A stretch of DNA of 64,000 bases, taken from NCBI GenBank assembly GCA_037957365.1, contig JARHVA010002684.1:248001-312000 (forward strand), in the 5' to 3' direction. The stretch is from Torreya grandis (Eukaryota > Streptophyta > Pinopsida > Cupressales > Taxaceae). Each line of letters starts with the position of its first letter. The first letter of the stretch is position 1. The notes beneath the pieces were generated by a model. It was not told the DNA's origin. It ran no database searches and saw nothing but the letters and a program-made list of their open reading frames with translations. Shown here piece by piece: positions 52,461 through 64,000 of this stretch. A program made the translations under genes and the position numbers.

Positions 52461-52788
52461 GCATCACAATTTTAAATTTTTAACAATATGTAATATCGAA
52501 TCTTAAGTAATTTTGAACTTGTTTAAGATATAAAAATTTAAACTTTATACATATTTTTGATAATGCATCACAACTTTAACAATTTAATGATATTTAATAC
52601 TAAAATTTAAATAGTTTTGAAGGTATTTAAGATTAAAATATTTAAATTTTATACACATTTATCATGATACATCACAAATTTAAACTTTATTCTTAAGTTT
52701 TGAAGGTTTTGAATATGTCTAATATCTAAATATTTAAACTTTATTCTTAGATTTTAAAATATTTTTGCATCACACTTTTATAATTTAA
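52461..52788 (+). repeat. Short inverted satellite segment, F orientation (block 9)
   Basis: About three monomers in F orientation (CATCACAATTTTAAATTT, TAATATCGAATCTTAAGTAA, GTTTAAGATATAAAAATTT) between R blocks. The last unit is scrambled (TTATTCTTAGATTTTAAAAT). Confidence 0.85.
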
Positions 52789-55700
52789 ACATGTTAAAAA
52801 TTGATTAAAATTTGGTATAAATATCATTCAAACTTCAAAGTTGTGATGCATCATGAGAAATATGGATAAAATTAAAATCTTTATATCTTGAACATGTTTG
52901 AAATTTCTTAATCTTCATTATTATATTTAATTCAAATTTTAAAATTATAATTTATTATAAAAAATATGCATATATTTAATATCTTTTAATCTTAAATATG
53001 TTCAAAACTGCTTAACCTTCAGTATTATATATCATTCAAATTCAAAAAATTGATACATTATGAGAAACATTCATAAAGTCTCAATATTTAGATATTAAAA
53101 TCATTCAAAACTACTTAATATTTTGTATTACATATCATTTAAATTTTAAATTTGTGATGTATTATAAAAAATGTGCATAAAATTTGAATCTTTGTATCTT
53201 ACACATATTTAAAACCACTTAAGCTTTTGTATTACATATTATTCAAATTTTGAATTTGAGATGCATCAGAAAAATTTGTATAAAATTTGAATATTTTGAT
53301 CTTAAACATGTTTAATTTTTTTTAAGATTTAATATTTCATCATTCAAATTTTAATCTTGCAATACATAATAGAAACATACATAAATTTGAAATCTTTAGA
53401 TCTGAAACATGTTTAAAACCACTTAAACTTTGGTATTAGATCATTCATATTTTATAGTTGTAATTCATTATGAAAAATGCATAATTTTTTTGAATCTTTG
53501 GATCTTAATTTCAAAACTATTTATGTTTTGGTATTACATATTATTTAAATTTAAAAATTATGATGCATAATATAAAATCCACATAAAGTTCAAACTTTAG
53601 ATTTTAAACATGCTAAAAATTATTTAATTTTTAATATTGCATATCATTCAAGTTTTAAAGTTGTAATGTATTATGATAAATGCAAATAAATTTTTAATAT
53701 TTAGATTTTAAACATATTCAAAACTACTTAAGCTTCAATATTATATATCATTTTAATTTGAAAGTTATGATGATTCATGATAAAGTGCATAAAGTTTGAA
53801 TCTTTGAATCGCAAATATATTCAAAACCACTTCAATTTTAGTAGTATTACATATAATTTAAATTTAAAAGATAAAATGCATTGTGATAAATGACCATAAA
53901 TTTTAAATTTTTAAATTTTAAACATGTTCAAAATCATTTAAGCTTTAGTATTATATATTAATCAAATTTCAAAATTACGATGCATCATAAAAAATGCATA
54001 TAAATTTTGAATAGTTAGATATTAAATACGTTCAAAATTGCTTAAGCTTAAGTATGATATATAATTCAAATTTTAAATTTGTAATAAATCATGAAAAACA
54101 TAGATAAATTTTAAATATTTAAATCTTAAATACATTTAAAATCATTCAATTTTGATATTACATATAATTTAAATTTCAAAGTTACAATGCATTATGAGAA
54201 ACATGCATAAAATTTAATTTTTTGGATCTTAAATACGTTTAAAACCACTTCAGCTTTAGTATTACATATAATTAAAATTTAAATTTTTTGATGCAACATG
54301 TGAAATATAAATAATGTTTGAATCTTGAACATGTTTAAAACCACTTAAGTTTTGGTATTACATATCATTCAAATTTTAAAATTATAATGTATCATGAAAA
54401 ATGTGCATAAAGTTTGAATCTATAGATCTTAAACATCTTAAAAATTATTTAAGTTTCAGTATTAGATATCATTTAAACTTTAAAATTATGATGCATTATG
54501 TGAAATATGTATAAATGTTAAATGTTTAAATTTTATTCATGTTCAAAACTGATACACCATGAGAAATGTACATAAATTTTAAATTATTAGATCTTAAACA
54601 CTTTCAAAACCACTTAAACTTTGATATTACATATCATTTAAATTTTAAAGTTATGATTCATCATGAAAAATGCACATGAAGTTCAAATTTTTAGATCTTA
54701 AATATGTGCAAAATAGCTCAAACTTTAGTGTCACATATTATTCAAACTTTAAAGTTATGATATATCATGAAAAACATGAATAAGTTTGAATCATTAAATC
54801 TTAAACACATTAAAAACTATTTAAACTTTAGTATTACATATCATTCACACTTTAAAATTGTAATGCATCATTAGAAACATGTATAAAGTTTAAATCTTTA
54901 GATCTTAAAAACTTTCAAAACCACTTAAGTGTTTATATTACATATCATTCAAATTTCAAAGTTGTTATGCATCATATGAAAAATGCATAAAATTTAAATT
55001 TTTAGATCTAAAACATATTTAAAACTACTTATGTTTTAGTATTATATATTGTTCAAATTTTAAAATTACGATGCATTATAATAAATGTGCATAAAGTTCT
55101 AATCTTTAGATCTTAAACATATTCAAAACCACTTAATTTTTAGTATTATCTATCATTCAAACTCAAAGTTACAATGCATCATGAAAAATATGTATATATT
55201 TTAAAATTTTGAATCTTAACCATATTTAAAATTATTTAAGCTTTGGTATTATATATCATTCAAATTTTAAAGTTATTATGCATAATAATAAACACACAAA
55301 ATTTGAATTTTTATATCTTAAATATATTTAAATTGATTAGGCTTCGATATTATATATAATTTAAATTTTAAAATTATGATATATCATGAAAAATATACAT
55401 AAAGTTCAATTATTTAAAAATTGAACACTTTCAAATATACTTAAAATTTAGTATTACATATCATTCAAATTTTAAAATTTTTATGCATCATACAAAATGT
55501 GTATAAATTTTAAATTATTAGATCTTAAATATTTTTAAAACTGTTTAAAATTTAGTATTATATATCATTCAAATTTTAAATTTGTAATACATCATAAGAA
55601 ATATTCATAAAATTTAAATCTTTAGATCTTAAATACATTCAAAACCACTTAATCTTCGATATTACATCTCATTTAAATTTTAAAGTTGTGATGTATTATA

Positions 55701-56379
55701 AAAAATATTCATATAATTTAAATCTTAGATGTTAAACATGTTCAAAATCACTTAAGTTTCAATATTACATATCATTCAAACATAAAAATTGTAATGAATC
55801 ATGAGAAATACTTATAAATTTCAAATCATATTTAAAATTATTTAAGTTTCAATATTATATATCATTCAAGTTTTAAAGTTACAATGCATCATGAGAAACA
55901 CACATAAAGTTCAAATTTTTAGATGTTAAAAATGTTTAGAACTTCTTGAGCTTTAGTATGGCATATCATTCAAATTTCAAAATTATAATGCATTATGATA
56001 AATATGCATATAGTTTAAATATTTGAATCTTAAACACATTTAAAATTACTTAAACTTTAATATTATATATCATTCAAATTTTAATGTTATGATGTATTAT
56101 GAGAAATGCGTATAAAGTTCAAATCTTTAGATTTTAAACACATTTAAAACCACTTAAGTTTCATTATTATATTTAATTAAAATTTAAAATTTATGATGTA
56201 TTTTTAAAAATATATATAAATTTTAAATTTTTAGATCTTAAATACGTTTAAAACTACTTAACCTTCGATATTACATATCATTCAAATTTTAAATTTGTGA
56301 TGCATTATAAAAAATTCACATAAAGTTCTAATATTTGGTATTACATATGATTTAAATTTTAAATTTATGATACATTATG

Positions 56380-56467
<88 letters not shown>

Positions 56468-59400
56468 TTTTTGAATCTTAAACACATTCAAAATCACTTA
56501 AGATTTAATATTACATATCATTCAAATTTCAAAATTGAGATGCATCATGAAAAAAATTTATAAAATTTGAATATTTAGATCTTAAACACGTTCAAAATTA
56601 CTCAAACTTTGATATTTCATCATTCAAATTTAAATTTTATAATGCATAATGAGAAACGTGCATAAAATTTAAATCTTTGGATCTTAAACATGTTCAAAAC
56701 TACTTAAACTTTGGTATTAAATCACTCATATTTCAAAGTTGTAATGCATTATGAGAAATGCACATAAAATTTAAATCTTTGGATCGTAAGTTTAAAAACA
56801 TTTAAGCTTAGGTATTATATATCTTTAAAATTTAAGAGTTATGATGCATCATATTAAATGCACATAAAGTTTAACTCTTTAGATCTTAAACATACTCACA
56901 ACTGTTTAAGCTTCAAATTTACATATTATTCAAATTTTAAAGTTGCGATTCATTATAAGAAATGCATATAAAATTTTAATATTTGAATCTTAAACATGTT
57001 TAAAATTACTTAAATTTTGATATTACATATCATTCAAATTTAAAAGTTATGATGCTTCATGATAAATGTATATAAAATTTGAATCTTTAGATCTCAAACA
57101 CATTAAAAAAGAATTCAACTTTATATTAAATATCATTCAAATTTAAAATTTAAAATGCATTGCGATAAATGAGTATAAAATTTTAATCTTTATATCTTAA
57201 ATATGTTCAAAACCATTTAAGTTTCGATATTACATATCAATCAAATTTTAAAGTTATAATGCATCATAAAATATCTACATAAAGTTTAAATATTTAGATT
57301 TTAAACACGTTTAAAATTAATTGAGCTTTAGTATAACATATCATTCAAATTTTAAATTTGTTATAAATTAAATAAATATGAATAAAGTTTAAATATTTTA
57401 ATCTTAAATATGTTTAAAATGACTCAAAATTTGGTATTACATATCATTCAAATTTTAAATCTATGATGCATTATGATAAACATGTATAAAATTTAAATTT
57501 TTAGATTTTAAACATATTTAAAACCACTTAAACTTTAGTATTACATATAATTAAAATTTAAAATTTGTGATGCATTATGTGAAACATGCATAAAATTCAA
57601 ATCTTTGAATCTTGAACACGTTGATAACCACTTAAGTTTTGATATTATATATTATTTAAATTTAAAAGTTGTAATGTATCATGAGAAACATGTATAAAGT
57701 TTAAATTTTTAGATTTTAAACACGTTAAAAATTATTTAATCTTCAGTATTATATATCATTCAAATTTTAAAGTTTTGATGCATTATGAGAAACATGGATA
57801 AAGTTAAAATGTTTAGATCTTAAACATGTTTAAAATTACTTAAGCTTCCACATTACATATCATTCAAACTTTAAAATTGTGATGCATTATGAGAAATATG
57901 CATAAAATTTAAATTATTAGATCTTAAACACTTTTAAAATCACTTAATATTTAATATTACATATCATTTAAATTTCAAAGTTATAATGAATCATGATAAG
58001 TAAATATAATATTTGAATCTTTAGATCTTAAACATGTTAAAAACTTTTCAAATTTTAGTATCACATATTATTTAAAATTTAAAGTTTAGATGCATTATGA
58101 AAAATTTACATAAAATTTGAATTATAAGATCTTAAACACATTAAAAACTTTTTAAGATTTGGTATACATATCGTTTAAACTTTAAAGTTATGATGCATCA
58201 TGAAAAACATGCATAAAATTTAAATATTTGGATCTTAAACACCTTTTAAATCATTTAAATTTTTATATTACATATCATTTAAATTTTAAATTTATAATAC
58301 ATCATATAAAATATGCATAAAATTTAAATTTTTAAATCTTAAACACGTTCAAAACTATTTATGCTTAGATATTATATATCATTAAAATTTAAAAATTACA
58401 ATGCATTATGAAAAATATGCATAAAATTTTAATTTTTAAATCTTAAGAATATTCAAAACTACATAAGATTCAGTATTACGTATCATTCAAACTTTAAATT
58501 TATGATGCATCATGTGAAAATAAATAAAGTTTAAATATTTTGATCTTAAACATATTTAAAATACTTTACATTTAAGTATTACATATAATTCAAATGTTAA
58601 AGTTGTGATGCATAATGAGAAACACATAAAGTTCAAATCTTTGAATCTTAAGCATGTTCAAACTAATTAAAATTTGATATTACATATAATTTAAATTTCA
58701 AAGATGTGATATATAATAAAAAAATGAGCATAAATTTTAAATTTTTAGATCTTAAACATTTTAAAATATAATTAAGATTTAGTATTACATATCATTTAAA
58801 TTTTAGAGTTATAATGCATCATGAAAAATGTGCATAAAATTTAAATCATTAGATTTTAAATACATTTAAAATTGTTTAAGCTTTGATATTACATATCATT
58901 TGAATTTCAAAGTTGTAATAGATTATGAAAAATATGTATAAACTTTAAATCTTTAGATCTTAAACATGTTTAAAACTATTTAAGCTTTAGTATTACATAT
59001 CATTTAAATTTAAAAGTTGTAATGTATTATAAAAAATATGCATAAATTTAAAATCATTAGATCTTAAATATATTTGAAACACTTAAGCTTCAATATTACA
59101 TATCATTCAAATCTCAAAGTTGTGATGCATCAAGAGAAATGGTCATAAAGTTCAAAGTTTTAGATCTTAAACACATTCAAAATTGTTTAAGTTTCAATAT
59201 TACATATCATTCAAATTTTAATGTTACGATGCATCATGAGAAATAGATATAAAATTTAAATCTTTAGATCTTAAATATGTTTAAATTACTTGAGCTTTGG
59301 TATGACATATCATTTAAATTTTAAAGTTGTAATGCATTTTGAAAAATGCATATATAGTTTAAATTTTTTAATCTTAAACAAATTCAAAATCACTTAAGTT

Positions 59401-59683
59401 TTAATATTACATATGATTTAAATTTTAAATTTGTGATGTATTATGAGAAATGTGTTAAAATTAAATTTTTTAGATATTAAACAAATTTAAAACTACTTAA
59501 ACTTTGATATTACATATCATTTAAATTTTAAATTTATGATGCATTATGAAAAATGTACATAAAGTTAAAATATTTAGAACTTAAATATAATTGAAACTAC
59601 TTAAAATTAATTATTACATTTAATTTAAATGTGAAAGTTGTAATGTATTATGAAAAATATGCATAAATTTTAAATTATTTAGA
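52789..59683 (-). repeat. ~104-bp satellite array, R orientation (block 10)
   Basis: R units throughout, with a dinucleotide repeat at 56.4 kb. Typical units are TTCAAAACCACTTAAGC and GATGCATCATGAGAAA. No genes or regulatory elements. Confidence 0.94.
56382..56462. repeat. (AT)n microsatellite, ~40 units
   Basis: Uninterrupted AT dinucleotides for about 80 bp, replacing the GAAAAATATGCATAAA part of an R monomer. The purity, against the heavy drift of surrounding units, shows recent slippage growth from a short TATATA seed. Confidence 0.97.
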
Positions 59684-59855
59684 TGTTTTGAATATGTTTT
59701 AAATCTAAAAATTTGAATCTTATGAATGGTTTTGATGATTTATAACAACTTTAAAATTTTAATGATATGTAATATCAAAGTTTAAGTGGTTTTAAACATG
59801 TTAGATATTTAAAAATTTTAACCTTATATATGTTTGAGATTTAAAGATTCAAATT
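59684..59855 (+). repeat. Short inverted satellite segment, F orientation (block 11)
   Basis: About one and a half monomers in F orientation (TTTTGAATATGTTTTAAATC, GATATGTAATATCAAAG), ending in ATTCAAATTT. The same string opens the next R unit, so the switch lies in a shared microhomology. Confidence 0.85.
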
Positions 59856-60649
59856 TCAAAGTTGTGTTGCATCATGAGAAATATACATAAATCTTTGGAT
59901 CTTAAACATGCATAAAGATGAAATATTTAGATGTTAAACACATTTAAAATCACTTAATTTTTAGTATTACATATCATTTGAATTTAAAAGTTATAATGCA
60001 TTATTAGAAATGTTAATAAAATTTAAATCATTAGAATGAAAATACGTTCAAAACCACTTAAAATTTGATTTACATATCATTAAAATTTCATAATTATGAT
60101 ACATCATATAAAATATACATAATGTTTAAATATTTAGATTTTAAATATATTCAATACTACTTAAGCTTCAATATTACATATCATTCAAACTTCAAAGTTG
60201 TGATGCATTATAAGAAATATGCATAAAATTTAAATCTTTAAATTTTAAACAACTTTAAGATTATTTATTTTTTGATATTAAATATTATTCAAATTTTAAA
60301 TTTATGATGCATATGATAAATGTGCATAAATTTTAAATCTTTAGATCTTAAATATATTCAAAACTACTTAAGTTTAGGTATTACATATCATTCAAATTTT
60401 AAAATTTTGATATATCATGAGAAACATGTATAAAGTGCAAATTTTTGGATATTAAACATATCTAAAACCACTTAAAATTCGGTATTATATATCATTTAAA
60501 TTTTAAAGTTATGATGCATCATGAGATATGTGCATAAATTTCTAATCTTTGAATTTTAAATATATTTAAATTTATTTAAGCTTTAGTATTTCATATCCTT
60601 CAAATTTCAAAGTTACGATGTTTCATGAAAAATATGCATAAATTTTAAA

Positions 60650-62490
60650 TATTTAGACTTTAAACACATTCAAAACCACTTAAGCTTTAGTATTACATAT
60701 CATTCAAATTTTAAATTTATGATTCATCATGAGAAACACGTATAAATTTTAAATTTTTGAATCTTAAACATGTTTAAAAATGCTTAAGCTTTGGTATTAA
60801 ATATCATTCAAACTTCAAAATTATGATGCATCATAAAAAATATGCATAAAATTTAAATCTTTAGATCTTAAACACTTTCAAAACCACTTAATCTTTAGTA
60901 TTACATATAATTTAAATTTTATAATTATGACGTATCATATAAAAATCAGATAAAATTTAAATATTTATATCTTGAATATGTTTAAAAATATTTAAGATTT
61001 GGTGTTAACCATCATTTAAACTTTAAATTTATGATGCATCATGAGAAAAACACATAAATTTTAAATCTTTAGATTTCAAATATGTTTAAAACTATTTAAG
61101 CTTTAATATTACATATCATTCAAATTTCAATGTTGTGATGTATCATATGAAATATGCATAAAATTTGAATTTTTAGATCTCAAACACATTCGAAACTACT
61201 TAAGATTTATTATTAAAAATATTTAAATTTCAAAATTATAATGCATCATGAGAAATATGCATAAAATTTAAATCTTTATATCTTAAAATATTCAAAACCA
61301 CTTATGTTTTTTAATATTACATATCATTCAACTTTTAAAGTTATGGTGCACCATGAGAAATATGCATAAAATTTAAATTTTGGATCTAACATTGAATCTT
61401 AAATTTTTTTAAAACTAATTAAAATCTGGTATTACATATCATTGAAATTTTAAAGTTGCAATGTATCATGTAAAATATGAATAAAGTTTAAATATTTAGA
61501 TTTTAAACATGTTCAAAACCCCTTAACCTTTGGTATTACATATCATTTAAATTTTAAAGTTTTGATATCATTCAGATTTAAAATACGCGATGCATTGTGA
61601 GAAGCATGCATAAAATTAAAAATTTTAGATCTTAAATACTTTCAAAATCACTTAAGCTTCAGTACTACATTTCATTCAAATTTTAAATTTGTGATGTATC
61701 ATTATAAATATGTATAATATTTAAATTTTTAGATCTTAAACACAGTTAAAACTAGTTAAACTTTGGTATTATATATCATTAAAATTTTAAATTTATGATA
61801 CATCATGAGAAACATGCATGAAGTTTAAATATTTATATCTCAAACACATTCAAAACTACTTAATATTTGTTATTACATATCATTCAAATTTTAAAATTTA
61901 TATGCGTCATTAAAAATACACATAAAATTATAGTCTTTAAATCTCAAACATGTTCAAAACTACTTAAGATTTAGTATTATAGATCATTCAAATGTCAAAG
62001 TTGTATTTTATCACAAAAATATGCATAAAATTTATATATTTAGATATTAAACATGCTTGAAAGTACTTAAGCTTCAGTATAATAACATATCATATAAACT
62101 TTAAAATTGTGATACATCATGAAAAATGTGCATAAAATTTAAATTTTTAGATCTTAAACACATTCAAAACCACTTAAAATTTGGTATTACATATCATTTA
62201 AATTTTAAAAGTGTGATGCATCATGAAAAATACTTACAAAGTTTAAAGTTTTAGATCTCAAACACGTTTAAAACTGCTTAAACATTGGTATGCCATCATT
62301 AAAACTTTTAATTTGATATGCACCAAGACAAATAGACATAAATTTTAAATGTTTGTATCTTAAACTTATTTAAAACTACTTAAGTTTTAGTATTATATAT
62401 CATTCAAACTTCAAAGTTGTGATACATAATAAGAAATAGGCATAAAGTTTAAATTTTTATATGTTAAACACATTTAAAACTACTTAACTT
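60650..62490 (-). repeat. Higher-order repeat unit, ~1.84 kb, copy A
   Basis: A multi-monomer block that recurs directly downstream. Anchors: TTAGACTTTAAACACATTCA (60,651) with a GATTCATCATGAG unit; GTTAACCATCATTTAAA (61,004); a TATTATTAAAAATATTTAAA unit (61,209); a mismatched GTGCACCATGAG unit (61,347); TGATATCATTCAG (61,563). Each has a counterpart 1,840-1,845 bp downstream. Confidence 0.8.
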
Positions 62491-64000
62491 AAATCTTTAG
62501 ACCTTAAACACATTCAAAACTATTTAAGCTTTCAGTATTACATATCATTCAAATTTTAAAGTTATAATTCATCATAAAAAATACATAAATTTTAAATCTT
62601 TAGATTTTAAACACATTTTAAAATGCTCAAACTTTAGTATTACATATCATTTCAACTTCAAAGTTGTGATGCATCATGAAAAATATGCATAAAATTTGAA
62701 TCATTGGATCTTAAACACTTTCAAAACTTCTTAATGTTTAATATTATATATCATTTAAATTTCATAGTTATGATGCATCATATAAAACTTAGATAAAATT
62801 TTAATATTTGTATTTTGAATATGTTTAAAACTTCTTAAGTTTTGATGTTAACCATCATTTAAATTTCATATTTGTGATGCTCCATGAAAAAACACATAAA
62901 TTTTAAATTTTTTGATCTCAAACATGTTTAAAATTATTTAAGTTTCAATATTTCATATCATTTAAATTTTAATGTTGTGATACATCATATGAAATGTGCA
63001 TAAAATTTAAATATTTAGATCTCAAAGACATTTAAAACTACTTAATATTTATTATTAAAAAAATTCAAATTTTGAAGTTGTAATGCACCATAAGAAACAT
63101 GCATAAAATTTGAATCTTTGGATCTTAAAATATTTAAAACTATTTATGCTTTAGTATTACATATCATTCAACATTTAAAGTTGTGGTGTACCATGAAAAA
63201 TGTGCATAAAATTTAAATTTTAGATTTAACTTTAAATCTTAAAAACTTTTTAAACCACTTAAAGTCTGGTAGTATATATCATTAAAATTTCAAAGTTGCA
63301 ATGCATCATGTGAAATGTGCATAAAATTTCAATATTTAGATCATAAACATATTTAAAATCTTTTAAACTTTGGTATTATATATCATTCAAATTTTAAAGT
63401 TATGATATCATTCAGATTTTAAATTTTTGATGCATTATAAAAAACACACATAAATTTAGAATTTTTAAATTTTAAATACATTAAAAAATACTTGAGCTTC
63501 AGTATTACATATCATTCAAATTTAAAATTTACAATGCATCATTAAAAATTGCTTAATCTTTGGTATTACATATCATTAAAATTTTAAAATTATGATACAT
63601 CATGAAAAACATGCATAAAGTTCAAATTTTTGAATCTCAAACACATTTAAAATCACTTAATATTTGGTATTACATATCATTCAAATTTGATGCATCATGA
63701 AAAATGTTCATAAATTTAAATATTTAAATTTTAAGCATGTTTAAAACTATTTAAGTTTAAGTATTACATCATTCAAATTTTAATGTTATGATGCATCATA
63801 AAAAATGTCCATAAATTTTAAATTTTTAGATCTTATACATGTTTAAAATTGCTTAAGCTTCGATATTATGTATCATTTAAATTTTAAATTTGTAATACAT
63901 TATTAGAGATGTACATAAAATTTGAATATTAAATTTTAAACACATTTAAACCTTGTTTAAGCTTTAGTATTACATATCATTCAAATTTTAGAGTTGAAAT
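62491..64000 (-). repeat. Higher-order repeat unit, ~1.84 kb, copy B (runs off the window)
   Basis: Counterparts of copy A: TTAGACCTTAAACACATTCA (62,494), GTTAACCATCATTTAAA (62,847), TATTATTAAAAAAATTCAAA, GTGTACCATGAA, TGATATCATTCAG (63,403). Copy B has small internal losses, such as CATTAAAAATTGCTTAATC near 63,541 and a unit shortened at about 63,687. The far end is outside the window. Confidence 0.8.

Larger units (their letters stand above)
59856..64000 (-). repeat. ~104-bp satellite array, R orientation (block 12)
   Basis: R units to the end of the window, including the tandem 1.84-kb higher-order repeat. The array is cut by the window edge in a monomer (GAGTTGAAAT). No genes. Confidence 0.94.

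Noticed and set aside
1..64000. Window as part of a mitochondrial or plastid genome, or of an AT-rich protist
   Set aside because: The only organelle sequence is a 262-bp insert within one satellite monomer, and a plant-type gypsy fossil is present. Tens of kilobases of 104-bp satellite fit plant nuclear heterochromatin.
1..64000. CRISPR array or other repeat-spacer system
   Set aside because: Repeats are contiguous, long and all diverged. There are no unique spacers between conserved short repeats and no associated protein genes.
1..64000. Functional centromere
   Set aside because: Monomer size and AT-richness would allow it, but the high divergence and repeated inversions are more typical of flanking heterochromatin. 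Sequence alone cannot decide.
1..64000. TATA boxes, promoters and terminator hairpins throughout
   Set aside because: AT-rich satellite produces such matches everywhere by chance, and none is next to a gene.

Overview
This window has the look of heterochromatic nuclear DNA from a land plant. Almost all of it is one very AT-rich tandem satellite. I found no intact protein gene, rRNA, tRNA, CRISPR array or other functional locus; the longest open frames are under about 80 codons and none looks coding. Two relics point to a plant. The first is a short GC-richer insert near 1.8-2.1 kb carrying the 5' end of mitochondrial cox1 in a pre-RNA-editing form. The second is a stop-riddled Ty3/gypsy retropepsin near 24.4 kb. 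The number of implied C-to-U editing sites in 45 cox1 codons fits a fern, lycophyte or gymnosperm better than a flowering plant, but this is inference and I cannot name a species.

Layout. The satellite monomer is about 104 bp (roughly 560 copies, strongly diverged). F denotes monomers reading ...TTTAAGATC...TGATGCATCA...GTAATACC...AAGCTTAAGT...; R is the reverse complement. Blocks: F 1-3,857 (cox1 insert at 1,821-2,082); R 3,858-15,929; F 15,930-21,660; R 21,661-24,208; non-satellite island 24,209-29,177; F 29,178-41,608; R 41,609-43,800; F 43,801-49,242; R 49,243-52,460; F 52,461-52,788; R 52,789-59,683; F 59,684-59,855; R 59,856-64,000. Orientation switches are abrupt and fall inside monomers.

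Higher-order structure. Shared irregular monomers reveal larger duplications. A block of about 6 kb (17.69-24.21 kb) recurs at 45.76-51.79 kb with its F-to-R junction. A tandem duplication of about 1.84 kb lies at 60.65-64.0 kb, with a diverged relative at 41.7-42.6 kb. A duplication of about 2.79 kb period lies at 10.5-14.1 kb. A pair spaced by about 7.03 kb lies at 34.0 and 41.0 kb.

Island. The only non-satellite stretch, about 5 kb, holds decayed LTR-retrotransposon DNA (protease fossil, a candidate polypurine tract and LTR start, three copies of an LTR-like motif) and several short tandem repeats with periods near 36, 39 and 45 bp. Nothing in the window acts together as a pathway. What it records is satellite amplification, inversion, segmental duplication, retroelement decay and transfer of mitochondrial DNA. 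I did not find a new biological system.
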